IMG/VR virus record: IMGVR_UViG_3300021138_002550
Span: 1-36,018 of that record
Direction: 5' to 3' (one strand)
Origin: a virus
DNA length: 36,018 nt
Notes under the pieces: generated by a model
The model's input: only the letters and a program-made list of their open reading frames with translations
What the model was told of the DNA's origin: nothing
Databases searched by the model: none
In this document: positions 34,393 through 36,018 of the stretch, piece after piece
Layout of the letters: each line of letters opens with the position of its first letter
Numbering within the stretch: position 1 is the first letter of the stretch
Program-made: the position numbers and the translations under genes

Positions 34393-34845
34393 TTGCGTAT
34401 TGATATCCAAGGGACACACAAGAAAGTACATGCAAAAGTACTACGCAGTGCTCTGCAATGGTATGCACGAGATCTTATGCCGCAGCTGACTACAAAGATA
34501 CATCTTGAACTTAATGTCACAGAGAATTTGATCCGCGACGAAGAGATGGACGCTGCTGTAACATGGTTGCAGGATCCAGTCAAACCTCGCAAGTTTGTGA
34601 TGGAAATTGACGCAGGGCTCAGCCTCGAGCGCACGCTGGAGATGTTGGCACATGAAATGGTACATGTCAAGCAGTTCGCCACAGGAGAGCTGGTAGACAG
34701 CTCCAGTGGTAAGACCGTAAAGTGGCAGGGCAAGCGAGTGAGCGTGCGCGACGACGAAGGTTACTGGACACTACCCTGGGAGATTGAAGCTTATGGAAGA
34801 CAACCCGGACTTTACGCACGTTTCTGCCGTCACAAGGGGATATGA
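34393..34845 (+). CDS. SprT-like zinc metallopeptidase (TTG start)
   Basis: The 150-residue protein has LAHEMVHVKQF (HExxH, about residues 95-99) and WEIEAYG about 35 residues later, whose Glu could be the third zinc ligand. This is the SprT/DUF45-like gluzincin arrangement common in phages. No signal peptide is present, so it acts in the cytoplasm or virion. It starts with TTG, supported by GGAG nine bases upstream and by the promoter at 34335. No in-frame ATG occurs early. The substrate is unknown. Confidence 0.82.
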   Translation: MRIDIQGTHKKVHAKVLRSALQWYARDLMPQLTTKIHLELNVTENLIRDEEMDAAVTWLQDPVKPRKFVMEIDAGLSLERTLEMLAHEMVHVKQFATGELVDSSSGKTVKWQGKRVSVRDDEGYWTLPWEIEAYGRQPGLYARFCRHKGI

Positions 34846-35044
34846 CGTGGAACGCATCAAGCTAACCGTGAACGACCTCAGAGAACTGCTGTATTGGATT
34901 GACAGCGTGGGTGTTGAAAACACCGCAGTGGTTGAAGTTACGGTAAGCCACAGCAGCGGTATCGGACCCAGCATTGAAGCCAAGATGGAAACTGAAAAAG
35001 GCCAAGGCGTTTGGAAAGACCTAACAGATTACGGGAGCTGGTAA
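34793..35044 (+). CDS. hypothetical protein, 83 aa
   Basis: An acidic alpha/beta protein (ERIKLTVNDLRELLYWI, AVVEVTVSHSSGIG). It overlaps the peptidase gene by 53 bases in another frame; the ATG at 34793 is used, although an in-frame TTG lies at 34784. It is followed by the 35046 gene after one base. No family is recognised. Confidence 0.65.
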   Translation: MEDNPDFTHVSAVTRGYDVERIKLTVNDLRELLYWIDSVGVENTAVVEVTVSHSSGIGPSIEAKMETEKGQGVWKDLTDYGSW

Positions 35045-35045
35045 A

Positions 35046-35606
35046 ATGAGCATTACTCTTAAGAAAGTCAAGAAAGCTATACCAAATGGCACAGCAGTAC
35101 CAACTGGTAGCAAGGGTGCATGGGTAGAAGATATGATGGAAGAGTCCTTGGATATACCTGTGAACCGAGGCAAAGGATCTGATCTTCCAAGCGGCATCGA
35201 CCTCAAGAGCCGCAAGGAAGGCGCGCAATCTGGGATGAGCCTCGGGAGCATGACTACCAAGGACATTGTTGGTACTCCCTGGGAATCATGCGCATTGCGA
35301 GAAAAGAACAAGCAGCTGATCATAACCAAATGGGATCCAGATACTGGAGAAGTCACCAAGACAGAACAGATTGATCTGTCCAGCGATGCCTGCCAGCAAA
35401 GTTTGCGAGATGCCTACGAAGCAGCACGCAGTGCCATCGCCAATGGTGAAGATACCTATACTAGTGATACAGGCGACGTGTATTTTGAGAAGAAGAAGGG
35501 CAATAGCTGGCAGTTGCGCATTTCCGAGAGCAGGCTCAAGAAACTCAAGAGCAAAGCTTGGTCGCAACCAGTGCTGAACGACAAGGAACTCTTCCCAGAT
35601 GACTAA
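35046..35606 (+). CDS. putative PD-(D/E)XK endonuclease (MvaI/MutH-like)
   Basis: The 186-residue protein has KGAWVEDMMEESL (24-36), GSDLPSGIDLKSRKEG (44-59), with the D-x6-D-x-K pattern of PD-(D/E)XK nucleases, and SGMSLGSMT (62-70). WELRI-like strand residues (SWQLRISESRLKKLKSKAW) follow in the C-terminal third. The whole resembles MvaI/BcnI- or MutH-type endonucleases, which have a Glu before a Lys-bearing strand. It could nick or cut DNA, with or without sequence specificity. The assignment is motif-based. Confidence 0.65.
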   Translation: MSITLKKVKKAIPNGTAVPTGSKGAWVEDMMEESLDIPVNRGKGSDLPSGIDLKSRKEGAQSGMSLGSMTTKDIVGTPWESCALREKNKQLIITKWDPDTGEVTKTEQIDLSSDACQQSLRDAYEAARSAIANGEDTYTSDTGDVYFEKKKGNSWQLRISESRLKKLKSKAWSQPVLNDKELFPDD

Positions 35607-36018
35607 GGTAGTTGTAAATTCCTGCTATGGTGGATTTGGCATCAGCTACGCTGGCATGCTGCGCTATGCAGAGCTCAAGGGCCTCACGCTCTATCCGGAA
35701 CCAAGTGAATTTGGGACCGTTACCTATCACACTGTTCCTGAGTCTCAGCGCGTGCAACCTCTGAGCAGTGACCAGTGGTTGGCAGCCACTACCGAACAGC
35801 GCATGGCCAGCAACGATGCTTACAGCAGCCAGACCCTGCACTGCGCTGACATAGCCCGCGATGATCCGGCATTGGTACAGGTGGTAGAAGAGCTAGGTGC
35901 TGCTGCGGCTGATCAGTTCGCAGAGCTGCGAATCGCCGAAGTGCCCGATGACGTCAAGTGGTACATAGACGAGTATGATGGCCAAGAGTGGGTCGCAGAG
36001 GTGCATCGCAGATGGTGA
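35599..36018 (+). CDS. conserved phage protein (GGFGIS...VVEELG...EYDG family)
   Basis: The 139-residue protein begins KVVVNSCYGGFGISYAGML and ends with RDDPALVQVVEELG, AELRIAEVPDDVKW and IDEYDGQEWVAEVHRRW. This matches a widely conserved small protein of large phages, whose function is not known. It overlaps the preceding gene by eight bases. Its stop is the last codon of the window, so the gene appears complete. Confidence 0.82.
   Translation: MTKVVVNSCYGGFGISYAGMLRYAELKGLTLYPEPSEFGTVTYHTVPESQRVQPLSSDQWLAATTEQRMASNDAYSSQTLHCADIARDDPALVQVVEELGAAAADQFAELRIAEVPDDVKWYIDEYDGQEWVAEVHRRW

Noticed and set aside
1-36018. CRISPR array, IS element or prophage attachment site
   Set aside because: No regularly spaced repeats, transposase or integrase genes, or flanking tRNA were seen.

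Overview
This window looks like an accessory and nucleotide-metabolism region of a large tailed phage of the T4 superfamily, not a bacterial chromosome. The evidence is the wall-to-wall packing of mostly short genes with 4-base ATGA/TGATG overlaps, a T4-type two-subunit type II topoisomerase (gp39/60-like and gp52-like), a T4 RnlA-type RNA ligase, T4 PseT-like kinase and phosphatase domains, free-standing GIY-YIG homing endonucleases, and many small proteins of types seen in T4-like marine phages. Base composition is near 50% GC by eye. The host is probably Gram-negative: the phage encodes an outer-membrane beta-barrel protein and an exported peptidoglycan hydrolase. The barrel's N-terminus (signal peptide, then a Lys/Ala/Pro-rich start) resembles alphaproteobacterial porins, so an alphaproteobacterial host is a reasonable guess, not a proof. 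No tRNA, rRNA, CRISPR or IS element was seen, and no stretch of 300 bases lacks a gene.

Layout. 1-3764: three P-loop/sulfotransferase-like proteins around a complete sodium:solute symporter, a rare phage cargo. 3804-9379: the topoisomerase subunits, separated by a reverse-strand IPT/TIG-metallopeptidase gene and a GIY-YIG endonuclease. 9396-14963: small genes plus an S4-domain protein, an MBD4-like HhH-GPD glycosylase, two Nudix hydrolases, TilS and a signal-peptide-bearing endolysin. 15023-18600: outer-membrane barrel (reverse), PseT-like 3' phosphatase, AAA+ ATPase and small membrane proteins. 19499-25268: radical SAM enzyme, polynucleotide-kinase-like protein, Pol-beta-type nucleotidyltransferase, homing endonuclease and RNA ligase 1 with an inserted zinc ribbon. 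25268-29201: a run of small cytoplasmic, membrane and exported proteins. 29198-33186: SGNH-like hydrolase and two metallophosphoesterases, each followed by a convergent homing endonuclease, with a displaced metallophosphoesterase 3' end left behind. 33190-36018: second radical SAM protein, a zinc peptidase, a PD-(D/E)XK nuclease candidate and small conserved proteins.

Two promoter grammars can be read directly. Forward-strand transcription units begin with GGTTGACA-N16-TATTGT-type sigma70 promoters, usually with an extended -10 TGn. Nine good copies are seen, and five of them place the -35 on the stop codon of the upstream ORF. Every reverse-strand gene, and a few forward ones, has a TAAATA-type box like the T4 late promoter. 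Several genes start 4-6 bases after the box, which predicts leaderless mRNAs.

Functionally, the split kinase and phosphatase, RNA ligase, TilS and the nucleotidyltransferase suggest a tRNA/RNA repair and modification toolkit. The most unusual structure is the set of three reverse-strand homing endonucleases. Each overlaps the 3' end of its neighbour by 15-29 bases and has a TAAATA promoter and a leader hairpin whose stem covaries. One of them appears to have brought a replacement 3' end for its target gene.
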